Below, in pieces: positions 46,301 to 53,293 of a stretch of DNA of 64,000 nt (position 1 is its first letter; every line of letters starts with the position of its first letter). The DNA is from Methylococcus mesophilus (lineage in GTDB: Bacteria; Pseudomonadota; Gammaproteobacteria; Methylococcales; Methylococcaceae). The position numbers and the translations under genes are program-made. The DNA lies in NCBI RefSeq assembly GCF_026247885.1, contig NZ_CP110921.1, forward strand, positions 1,793,001 to 1,857,000. The letters are read 5' to 3'. The notes beneath the pieces are model-generated. The model searched no databases. It was given only the letters and a program-made list of their open reading frames with translations, and had not been told where the DNA came from.

Positions 46301-46576
46301 GTGGTGTTCAATATTATTGGAACCGATTGGGGCTGGTCGCCTACGAGTGAATATCGCTGGGAAGCGCAGAATCCCGCCGACGACCAATATGGAATGTTCG
46401 CCGAATTCGGGCCTGATGGCTCTTGGACGTACCTGCGTGCCGCTGCCTTTGGGGTCGCCGAGTATTACGAGGACTTCATGGTACGATGCAGTGGGACGGT
46501 GCTGCATGGGCCCACCGGAACGAGCTATCGGGTTCAGTCTACATGGACATTAGTGCGTGCACCTTGGGAGCCTTAA
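43388..46576 (+). CDS. Secreted RCC1-repeat protein with coiled coil
   Basis: A 1062-residue secreted protein. The signal peptide is about 1-27 (LSACLVCFVTFLGISAGQAE). Seven RCC1-like repeats follow (nt about 43630-44370), each of the form VSxGxxHxCxLxxDGxxxCWG, with two Cys per repeat that could pair. A hydrophobic linker and a coiled coil come next (VVEALKRIEAAIQELQAAVERIE, nt about 44605-44720), then about 600 residues of unknown fold. The start is uncertain: ATG 43388 sits directly on GGGAG, while GTG 43394 has better spacing. An eukaryotic Ran-GEF role is not implied; a surface beta-propeller is likely. Confidence 0.75.
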   Translation: MRVTTFTSAGLSACLVCFVTFLGISAGQAETTPPAVISPLVQVPDPIAGEALSAIAQPQTDSVPAAPDFYDPNPADDTAAWQAVSGGGQHSCGIKADGTLACWGDNSASQASPPKGRFFAVSAGLAHSCALRVDGKLRCWGTEGARPKKIPQGTFKDVSAGDGHTCALHSNGTLKCWGNPSHKRLQVPQGRFESLSAGGLHTCAVRTDGRLACWGEKSFTSYERPKGRFKAVATGETHACALRDDDGIVCWGNDAHGQIQAPAGAFKSIAAGNFFTCGLRFDGSVACWGRDDSGQLDVPPGESFKALAAGGNHGCSLRLDDSLSCWGSHHNVMLGVGLLPGAGAQGFPFPFLTQVAGFLGTGLVNYGKGVDQNWDKQESKNIRFQLAFLGASIVLSAVQGFLPQPPDPVVEALKRIEAAIQELQAAVERIESALKQIEGKLDTLACNVSLQELVNAAVKVKTAQDIYARHSESSQIVLKAYAERARDPGKQVPDINPDLQKFVSDYEKDLRQALNSIHEALVPALSTKTSPLEDCMVKSFQQWKSAARTPFDDRPYYESIYEILGYALSYQNMALTMLQDIDLWHAQQKLNEGKVEYSPGNMVGYCATVREKAASSDPKSAFWQQAKSYCDDATALTERTYKNMVAQIERAGAPYTGDDTVLSAGSKILGKGADWASRSWLWVRDVNEFGDSIWGNFADTTILKNQAKDRTKEFLYYDWKADAQAWKDVGEVLYAQMSENEKKDLPAVMEKEAGFRSITDKVFWITGNTFAVHWNDLVDLHKDFSTRVDEVTTQNMKCFIGSGIRNDQLPGKQLQGIVCSQGQMGYFTGRGAWTSGEGYLEVHEYAEDRNGYSKWKNSLGAFLARWYQESHYTYWTASWQGIQQPALFFPDRDGHLARMPVLDVATLKCSKSMINKDLDRPSTNYVGAPTRCGDDLDRIINALVPRPDSVAARVELPNDMRDVALSIEDSRVVFNIIGTDWGWSPTSEYRWEAQNPADDQYGMFAEFGPDGSWTYLRAAAFGVAEYYEDFMVRCSGTVLHGPTGTSYRVQSTWTLVRAPWEP

Positions 46577-46608
46577 CAGCGAGACCGCTAAATTTAAGGT
46601 GACCCGTT

Positions 46609-46758
46609 ATGCCCGAAGTGAATCGTCGGACTTCAGACGCCAAGGACAGCGCATTTGCAGTACAAGCTTCGAACGGCGCGCCATCCTTTTTCTTCTCCGG
46701 CGTACCATTCCAAGGGAGCGTTTCGTTAGTGCCACAACAACCATACCAAGTCCACTAG
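46609..46758 (+). CDS. Possible small ORF, 49 residues
   Basis: ATG at 46609 with AAGGTG about 9 bp upstream opens a 49-codon frame (MPEVNRRTSDAKDSAF ... FFFSGVPFQGSV ...) ending at 46758, 11 bp before the deaminase start. No signal peptide, no Cys and no family recognised. It could be a leader or small protein, or just chance in a 193-bp gap. Confidence 0.3.
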   Translation: MPEVNRRTSDAKDSAFAVQASNGAPSFFFSGVPFQGSVSLVPQQPYQVH

Positions 46759-46769
46759 GAGACTCCGAA

Positions 46770-47432
46770 ATGAGCGCAGAACAAGAAAACAAGCCTGGAC
46801 ATTCAGAGCACGCATTGGATGCCGATACCACCCGGATTTACGCGGTGTCCCGCCGTAATTTCCTGCTCGCCGGCGCAGCGGCCGGCGCGGGTTTCTATTT
46901 GGGAGCCGGCGACGCGCTTGCCAAATCCCCTGCCGGCGGCAAAGCAGCTGAGCCCGTGACGGATAAGGATCGCGAATACATGCGAGAGGCCATCCGTCTC
47001 ATGCGGCAGGCCGGCGTCGTGGACAAGACGGGCGGACCGTTCGGCGCCGTTATCGTCAAGGACGGCCAAATCCTGTCCGCGACGGGTAACAGCGTCATGA
47101 AGGACAAGGACCCTTCCGCCCATGCGGAAGTGAACGCGATCCGGCAGGCATGCCGCAAGATCGACAGCCATGATCTCACCGGCGCGGTGCTTTATTCGAG
47201 CTGCGAGCTGTGCCCCATGTGCTACGCCACCGCCTATTGGGCACGCATCAGCAAGGTCTTTTATGCCGCCAGTTGGGCGGACTACGACGACTTGTTCGAT
47301 GATCTGGTGCTCCACAAGGACATGGCAAAGCCGTACTCCCAACGCAAACTTAAACCGCAACAGATCCTGAGGGACGAAGGACAAAAGGTCTGGGCGGAAT
47401 TCCGAAAAGTGCCCGACGGCGCACGTTACTGA
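46770..47432 (+). CDS. Tat-exported guanine-deaminase-like enzyme
   Basis: A 220-residue protein joining a Tat signal (SRRNFLLAG at 27-35, hydrophobic stretch, cleavage near DALAKS about 48-53) to a cytidine-deaminase-fold domain. Zinc ligands are visible: HAE at 118-120 and CELCPMC with Cys148 and Cys151. The blocks DPSAHAEVNAIRQAC and YWARISKVFYAA are closest to guanine deaminases of the GuaD type. Relatives act in the cytoplasm, so export is unusual. AGGAGA lies 9 bp upstream of ATG 46770. It lies between the RCC1-like gene and the Tat flavoprotein gene. Confidence 0.85.
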   Translation: MSAEQENKPGHSEHALDADTTRIYAVSRRNFLLAGAAAGAGFYLGAGDALAKSPAGGKAAEPVTDKDREYMREAIRLMRQAGVVDKTGGPFGAVIVKDGQILSATGNSVMKDKDPSAHAEVNAIRQACRKIDSHDLTGAVLYSSCELCPMCYATAYWARISKVFYAASWADYDDLFDDLVLHKDMAKPYSQRKLKPQQILRDEGQKVWAEFRKVPDGARY

Positions 47433-47560
47433 TCGCTTGCCCGACTCAATCCGGGAGCCTCGGCGAGAGGCTATACCCCCGCCGCGGTTCCCCGGGCATG
47501 TACGCGCAACGGGCCTTGGCGCCTACGATACATTTCTCCGCATCATCGCGGGAGGGCCGA

Positions 47561-47761
47561 ATGCCTGAGCCGAAGACCAACGCATCCAAAGGCACACAGG
47601 CACGTCTCTTCATTTCTCTCCTGCTTGTTTGTGCCGGATCTGTGCCAAATGCCTCTGAACTTTTTCAAGACAGCTTCCAAAAGACGGCAGGGTTTACCGC
47701 TCAGCGGTCATTGGTGCGCGCGCTTTACCCAGCCAAGTATTTGTTATTCGCGGTGCCCTAG
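47561..47761 (+). CDS. Possible small secreted protein
   Basis: A 66-residue frame beginning at ATG 47561, with GGAGGG 5-6 bp upstream. It reads MPEPKTNASKGTQARLFISLLLVCAGSVPNASE, which looks like a signal peptide, followed by about 35 residues without known motif. It lies in the 370-bp gap between the deaminase and flavoprotein genes; the rest of that gap shows nothing else. Could be a remnant of a longer gene. Confidence 0.4.
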   Translation: MPEPKTNASKGTQARLFISLLLVCAGSVPNASELFQDSFQKTAGFTAQRSLVRALYPAKYLLFAVP

Positions 47762-47811
47762 GCGTTGTGGTGCTTGATTAGTTGTTCAACCCGGAGAGGC
47801 TCGTGGTTACC

Positions 47812-49374
47812 ATGAAAACAGATTGCACGAAAAAATCAGGCGCTGCCGAATCTTCGTTGGATATTAGCGCAGACGAATTTTGCGCGATGTCTCGCCGTAA
47901 TTTCCTTGTCATGGGGGCGGCAGCGACGGCTGGGATCTATCTGGCGGGAGGCGAAGCGGCCGCCAGGCAAACGGGCCGTAGCGATAAATCTCCCGGTAAC
48001 ACCGTAGCTAAGAGCCTGTCCTTGTTGAGGGATGTCGATATTTATTTTCCCGGGGATGAGAGATACGGGTCGTTTTTAGAGGGGTTGTTTTCGAGAGAGG
48101 CTGGCCACAAAAAGCCTAGCGCAATAGTCTGTCCGAAAAGGCATGAAGATATCACGCGCTTCATCGAGATTGCTGTCCATGACAAGCTGAAGTTCACTGT
48201 TTGCGGCGGCGGTCTTAGCTCATTATCAGTTCAAACGGACATGATCTGTCTGGCGCTCAATGTTTTCTATAATAAAGTAGAGGTTTTGGATAGGGATGGG
48301 CGTACTTTTGTAAAGGCGTGTGGTGGAGCAAAGGTCGGAGACGTCGTTGCTATTTTGAAAAATCACGGACGCCATATTCCTGTTGGCGTGTCGCCAATGC
48401 CCGGTTTAGGCCTCGTTATGCGAGGCGGAATAGGGTATTTGTCGCGTAGCGAAGGTTTGACTTGTGACCATATTTCTCAGGTAAATTTTGTTACCGCCCG
48501 CGGGGATAATTTTCTCCTCGATGCCCACTGCGCTCAACAAGATCTCTGGAATGCGGTTCGCGGAGCGGCACCGAGGTTTGGTGTCGTCTCTGAAGTTTAT
48601 CTGGACACCGTGCCTGGCACCAAAGTGACCGTATCGCGCTTGACCGCGGATATAGGCCTGTTAAATGGCTGGCTGGAAAATGCGGATAAGTTACAGGATC
48701 ACGTGTCGGCCTCTTTTGTCTTAGGGTCTGACAGCGTTAAGCATATGAATCCCGTGTTTTATGGCTATCTGGTTCACCAAGGCAGCAATGAAAACGCTTT
48801 GGCTGAATTAAGCTCGGCGCAGGAAAGCGTAACCGGTGAGACAAAACTCTCTTGGCTTGAAGAAGCACATGCAGTGGATTATGCGCTAATGCCGCCTTTC
48901 GACGTACCTGTGCGTGATTCCGGTGATCTCGAAGGCGAGCTGGTCCCGGTCGTGAAGAGCTACTTGGTTAAGAATCGGGTAGTCAAGAGGATGGGGGATG
49001 TATTTCTGAATGCGATACGCACAGCTCCGAATCAGTTCTGCCGGATCGACTTTCAGCATATGGGCGGCGAAGTGCGCCGAATCAAGAATGGTTCTGTTTT
49101 TTCCGGGCGGGATGCGGATTGGAACGTGGTTGTGACAGGATTTTATTATGCTGGATCTTCGCCTGAAGACATGGAGAAAGCAGCAGCCTGGGTTAAACGC
49201 ATTATGCATCGGATCAATGCCGCAGTAGTTGGCGTATATAGCGTTGAGATAAAGAAAAATACTCCTGAAACAAAGCACGAGCTCCGGATGGCGTTCCACG
49301 AAAAATTGAGCCTACTGCATAACCTGGCCAGGAAATATGACCCGTACAACTTGCTAAGCAATTATCCCCTGTAG
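47812..49374 (+). CDS. Tat-exported FAD-linked oxidoreductase
   Basis: A 520-residue protein with a Tat signal (SRRNFLVMG at 27-35) very similar in layout to that of the upstream deaminase. A PCMH-type FAD-binding domain follows (KPSAIVCPKRHEDITRFIEIAVHDKLKFTVCGGGLSSLS), and the C-terminus YDPYNLLSNYPL is of BBE type. The usual covalent-FAD His in GGHS is absent (GGGLSS), so FAD is probably bound non-covalently. The codon use is more AT-rich than in neighbours, which suggests separate acquisition. A GTG at 47803 has better ribosome-site spacing than ATG 47812. The substrate is unknown. Confidence 0.83.
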   Translation: MKTDCTKKSGAAESSLDISADEFCAMSRRNFLVMGAAATAGIYLAGGEAAARQTGRSDKSPGNTVAKSLSLLRDVDIYFPGDERYGSFLEGLFSREAGHKKPSAIVCPKRHEDITRFIEIAVHDKLKFTVCGGGLSSLSVQTDMICLALNVFYNKVEVLDRDGRTFVKACGGAKVGDVVAILKNHGRHIPVGVSPMPGLGLVMRGGIGYLSRSEGLTCDHISQVNFVTARGDNFLLDAHCAQQDLWNAVRGAAPRFGVVSEVYLDTVPGTKVTVSRLTADIGLLNGWLENADKLQDHVSASFVLGSDSVKHMNPVFYGYLVHQGSNENALAELSSAQESVTGETKLSWLEEAHAVDYALMPPFDVPVRDSGDLEGELVPVVKSYLVKNRVVKRMGDVFLNAIRTAPNQFCRIDFQHMGGEVRRIKNGSVFSGRDADWNVVVTGFYYAGSSPEDMEKAAAWVKRIMHRINAAVVGVYSVEIKKNTPETKHELRMAFHEKLSLLHNLARKYDPYNLLSNYPL

Positions 49375-49597
49375 CAGTTTTGGAACCCGTACCGGCCGCG
49401 GCCTGCAGTGGGTTCGGCGTACGAATAAATGGGGCCGGAGTAATAGCTCAGGAATGAAGCTGCACTTCAGACTTCAAACCGCCCCGTGGCCACGCTGGTT
49501 CCGTCACACCTGCTGAGCGCTCGGCGATCCTGGCATATAATGGCATTCATCGTTCACCGGTCCCCAACCCGCTCGCTCCCAGCTTCAGGCAAACTCC

Positions 49598-50041
49598 ATG
49601 AACCCGTTTAAGCAATTGATATTGTTGGCTCCAATTGCCAGTTTAACGCTCCAAGGCTGCTCCTTCTCCTACAGCTCGGAAAGCTCGGTCAAGACTTCCG
49701 CCAGCCCGTTCACCTCGTCGGCTTCGATTTCCGAATCCAGCACCTCGAGTTCGAAGTCGTCCCAGAACAAGAAGGCGCGCTACGAGAAAAGCGTCAGCGA
49801 ATACGCCACCGAATTCGCAAAATCCGGCAGCAACGACACGGTGGCGTTCTATGCCCGGGTCAGCCAGCTGGCGCAGGAATACGGCATCACCGGCTGGGAC
49901 AGCGACAAGGGCACCTATGTTGCCATCGGCAAAGGTCTGGCCGCAGCCAAGCTGGGCCAGCCGCAGTACGAGGCTCTGCGCCGTCTGCTGGCGAATTCCG
50001 ATCCGACCCGTATGCAGTATATCGACGAGGGCTCCCGCTGA
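49598..50041 (+). CDS. Putative lipoprotein
   Basis: A 147-residue protein with a signal peptide ending in a lipobox (LTLQGC, Cys21) and a long Ser-rich linker (about 22-65). A small folded part KSVSEYATEFAKSGSNDTVAFYARVSQLAQEYGITGW follows. No family recognised. Its stop codon overlaps the likely CTG start of the next gene, so the two are probably coupled and act together at the envelope. Confidence 0.72.
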   Translation: MNPFKQLILLAPIASLTLQGCSFSYSSESSVKTSASPFTSSASISESSTSSSKSSQNKKARYEKSVSEYATEFAKSGSNDTVAFYARVSQLAQEYGITGWDSDKGTYVAIGKGLAAAKLGQPQYEALRRLLANSDPTRMQYIDEGSR

Positions 50042-51819
50042 TCCGGCTCGCGGTTCTCGCACTGCTGGTTCTACCCGTCGCGCTCCGCGCCGAGGAGGCC
50101 TATTCCGCCCGGATCGACTACCTCTATCTCGACGCCAACGAGGGTCAGGCTGCGGGAGGTCATGCGGCACTGCGGTTCGGCGACGAGGTCTATCATTTCG
50201 AATACGCGGAGGGCGGCCTGATCCGGGCCGCCCGCCAGGCGTTCGAACCGTTCCGCCGGCTCTACACCGAAATCGAGAACCGCACCCTCCACATCAGCCG
50301 CATCGCGGTGACACCGGACGTCTACGCGTCCCTCCATGAGAGCTTCGAGAACCGGCTCCAACGGCAGAACGCCCAGTTCAAGGTGCCGGAAGCGCTCCGC
50401 CGTGACGGTGAAATCTTGGCGATGCTGGCGAGCACCGACACGCCACCGCGGCTCCAGGTGAAAGGCCTCGGCCTGTTCGAACCGGCGGGGACGGACCGCC
50501 CCGAAGACCCGACGCTCGCCGGCCTGCGCACCCGCGCCCTCGCCCGTTACGGGACCGAAGGCCTTCGGACGCGCATGACTTCGGTCCGTCAGGCTATCTT
50601 GGCACTGCGCCCGGGCCCGCCGGACGACCCGCTGCCGATCGATGCCCGCAGCTCGCCGCCTTGGCGTTACCGTTTCGCCGACCGCTACCACGACCTCCAC
50701 GCCCTGCTGGAAGCCTATCGGCTGCTGGAACGCGCAGCCCCGCTCCGGCGCGAGGCCTGCCACGTGCCGGGGGGCCGCGAGTTCGCGCTCAAGCCGGGGG
50801 AAATCGAGACGCTGAGAACCTTCGCCGGCAAACTGGAAGAATCGGTGGCGGAGGCGCTGGACCAGCCGCGCCCCGACCAGGGGCCCGGCCTCCTCGCCGC
50901 TTTCGCCCGGCTGGAGGCACTGGGCAAGACCCTGCGCTACGGCCGGCTGGTGTTTCTGGACACGCTGAACGAGCGGGAAACGGCACAGCTCAGTTGGGGC
51001 AGCGCTCCGCCGGTTTTCACCGCCGCGGACGCCGACTTCCGGCTGGCCCGGCGAGAGCTGACGAGTGGCCGGCAGTTCGATGAAATCGGTTACAGCCTGC
51101 TGGAAAACGCGGCGAACCGCCGGCTGGAGGCGCGCAAGGCGCTGGCGGGCAAGGCGCCATTCCATCTGCGTACCCCGGCAGGATTGATGCCCTCACGTCC
51201 CGGAAGCCCCACGGAAACCGTCCGCCCCGCGCTGGGCGTCGAGGAACTGCGGGACGCCGCAGCAGCTTTCCTAGCGGCCGAGAGTGCCCAACGGGAACGG
51301 CTCGAACAGATCTACCGGTACCACCTGGTGGAGCGCAATTGCGTCACCGAGCTGTTCCGAACACTGAACGAAAGCCTGGCCGGGATGAACGGGAGCGGCG
51401 CCGAGGCGCTGGGGGGACGCATCGAGCCGGCGCCGGTCGACGCCATCCCCTTCGTCTCGGCGCGACGCGTGGAACGGCAATACCGCGTCATGGAATCCTT
51501 CGAACTCGCGTCGCGCCGCAGGCTATTCCTCGAAACCCTCGACAGCGAATCTTACCTGGCCGAACTCAGCCCCCTGAGCTCCGCGATTTACCATACGAAC
51601 GACGAGGATTCGCTGTTCCTGTTCTTCACCGACACGGCGGCCTGGCCGCGTCCCCTGTTCGGCGCCGCCAATCTGGCCGTCGGCACCGCCGAAGCCCTGG
51701 CCGGTCTTCTGGCAAGCCCCTTCGACGCCGGCCGCTCGCTCCACCATGGCCTCCGCGGCATGCTGGTCAGCCTGCCGGAACTGGCGTTCTTCAACATCCG
51801 CAAGGGGACGTTCCGCTGA
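50038..51819 (+). CDS. Exported DUF4105-like (permuted papain-type) protein, CTG start
   Basis: In frame from CTG 50038 the translation starts [20 protein letters not shown], a clean signal peptide, and runs 593 residues. No ATG, GTG or TTG lies between that point and residue about 90. GAGGG sits 7 bp upstream of the CTG, inside the lipoprotein gene end. [17 protein letters not shown] (about residues 40-56) and ERNCVTELF (about 430-440) give a His-first, Cys-later order as in DUF4105 and other permuted NlpC/P60-type hydrolases. Periplasmic amidase or protease activity is inference. If the start is GTG 50308 instead, the signal peptide and the His motif would be lost. Confidence 0.6.
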   Translation: MIRLAVLALLVLPVALRAEEAYSARIDYLYLDANEGQAAGGHAALRFGDEVYHFEYAEGGLIRAARQAFEPFRRLYTEIENRTLHISRIAVTPDVYASLHESFENRLQRQNAQFKVPEALRRDGEILAMLASTDTPPRLQVKGLGLFEPAGTDRPEDPTLAGLRTRALARYGTEGLRTRMTSVRQAILALRPGPPDDPLPIDARSSPPWRYRFADRYHDLHALLEAYRLLERAAPLRREACHVPGGREFALKPGEIETLRTFAGKLEESVAEALDQPRPDQGPGLLAAFARLEALGKTLRYGRLVFLDTLNERETAQLSWGSAPPVFTAADADFRLARRELTSGRQFDEIGYSLLENAANRRLEARKALAGKAPFHLRTPAGLMPSRPGSPTETVRPALGVEELRDAAAAFLAAESAQRERLEQIYRYHLVERNCVTELFRTLNESLAGMNGSGAEALGGRIEPAPVDAIPFVSARRVERQYRVMESFELASRRRLFLETLDSESYLAELSPLSSAIYHTNDEDSLFLFFTDTAAWPRPLFGAANLAVGTAEALAGLLASPFDAGRSLHHGLRGMLVSLPELAFFNIRKGTFR

Positions 51820-51838
51820 GACTACTTCGAGTGCATTG

Positions 51839-52690
51839 TCATCGGCGACCACGCGCTTCCGGTTTCCGGAGCAACAACGAATAGGCCAGAATCGCCGCCG
51901 TGGCCGAGACGTTCAAGGACTGAATCCGCCCGCTGCCGGGAAGGGTGACGACGGTTTCGCAGGCAGCGAGGGTCGGCGGCGGCAGGCCCTTTTCTTCGTT
52001 GCCGAGCGCCAGCAGGATGGGACGGCGGTCCTGCGGCACCGCTTCCGGAGGAACGCCCCTGGCATGCAGGGCGGTACCGACGACATGGAAATGGGAGCGC
52101 AGGCCTTTCAGGGCTTGCGCCGCACCGGCGAGGCGGCGGACGTCCAGGAACTCCAGCCCGCCTTCGGCCACCCGGTAGGCCGCGTCGGACAGACCGGCCT
52201 GGGCCGGATGGTCCGACAGGAGCAGATGGCCCAGGCCGAAGAAGGCCAGGGTGCGGGCGATGGCGCCGAGGTTGTGGGGATTGCCCACGCCGTCCAGCAG
52301 TACCGTAGCGGCGCCGGATTTCGCCCAGTGCTTCGCGGTTTCCAGGGTGATCTCCGGCACCTCGCGAGGCCTGACCGCGGCGACGATGCCACCGTGCAGC
52401 ACGGTGCCGGCGATCCGCACCATTTCGTCCGGCGGCAGCAGGCGGTACGGCCGGCGCAGCCGCGCCAGCTCGGTGCAAAAGGGGCCTGCCGCCGTCTTCA
52501 TCGAGTCGTCGTAGTAGAGCCGTACCACCCGATCAGGCTCACGCCGGAATACCGCCGTCACGGCGGACAGGCCGGCAATTTTGGTAAGCTTCTCTTCCGC
52601 CGCCCCGCCACCTGCCGAGCGCGCCGCAGCCTCGGCTCCGCGTTTTCCGGGAACGCCGCCGGCACGGGGCTGCCTGGTTTTCCGCATCAT
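51839..52690 (-). CDS. SpoU/TrmH-family RNA 2'-O-methyltransferase
   Basis: An RNA ribose methyltransferase of about 283 residues. The N-terminal substrate-binding domain includes [21 protein letters not shown]. The trefoil-knot SPOUT domain carries [43 protein letters not shown] and [20 protein letters not shown]. The target base is unknown. I give the ATG at 52690, but the start is uncertain since it lies 6 bp from the rluE start on the other strand. A GTG inside (before TAVFRR) is possible. Confidence 0.85.
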   Translation of the reverse strand: MMRKTRQPRAGGVPGKRGAEAAARSAGGGAAEEKLTKIAGLSAVTAVFRREPDRVVRLYYDDSMKTAAGPFCTELARLRRPYRLLPPDEMVRIAGTVLHGGIVAAVRPREVPEITLETAKHWAKSGAATVLLDGVGNPHNLGAIARTLAFFGLGHLLLSDHPAQAGLSDAAYRVAEGGLEFLDVRRLAGAAQALKGLRSHFHVVGTALHARGVPPEAVPQDRRPILLALGNEEKGLPPPTLAACETVVTLPGSGRIQSLNVSATAAILAYSLLLRKPEARGRR

Positions 52691-52696
52691 CTGGTC

Positions 52697-53293
52697 ATGT
52701 CCCGCATCATCCTCTTCAACAAACCTTACGACGTCCTCACCCAGTTCACCGACCGTGAGCATGGCCGGGCGACGCTGGCCGAATACCTTCCCATTCCCGG
52801 CGTCTATCCCGCCGGCCGCCTGGACCGCGATTCCGAGGGGCTGCTCATCCTCACCGACGACGGCCGCCTGCAGGCCCGGATCGCCGATCCCCGCCACAAG
52901 ACGGCCAAGGCCTATCTGGTCCAGGTCGAAGGGCTACCCGATGAAGCGGCGCTAAACCGCCTGCGACAGGGGGTGCGGTTGAACGACGGCCTCACCCGCC
53001 CGGCCGCTGCGCGCATTATTCCCGAACCGGCCTGGCTGTGGCCGCGCGATCCACCGATCCGTTACCGTGCCGCCATCCCGACCGCCTGGCTGGAACTGGT
53101 TATCCGCGAGGGCCGCAACCGCCAGGTGCGGCGCATGACGGCGGCAGTGGGCTTCCCGACGCTGCGCCTGATCCGCTGGGCCATCGGCGCCTGGACTCTG
53201 GAAGGCCTGACGCCGGGGGAATGGCGGGAACTGCCGCCCCTTGCCGGGCGCGGCCTCAACCGGGGCGCTGACGTTCGGCGACGAAGCGGATGA
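52697..53293 (+). CDS. rluE: 23S rRNA pseudouridine synthase RluE
   Basis: A 198-residue RsuA/RluE-type enzyme. The start [16 protein letters not shown] is typical. The catalytic loop is [17 protein letters not shown] (Asp), and the C-terminal [30 protein letters not shown] is diagnostic. In E. coli RluE makes one pseudouridine in helix 90 of 23S rRNA. It lacks the S4 domain found in RluB and RluF, as expected. The C-terminus overlaps the end of the GGDEF/EAL gene. Confidence 0.88.
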   Translation: MSRIILFNKPYDVLTQFTDREHGRATLAEYLPIPGVYPAGRLDRDSEGLLILTDDGRLQARIADPRHKTAKAYLVQVEGLPDEAALNRLRQGVRLNDGLTRPAAARIIPEPAWLWPRDPPIRYRAAIPTAWLELVIREGRNRQVRRMTAAVGFPTLRLIRWAIGAWTLEGLTPGEWRELPPLAGRGLNRGADVRRRSG

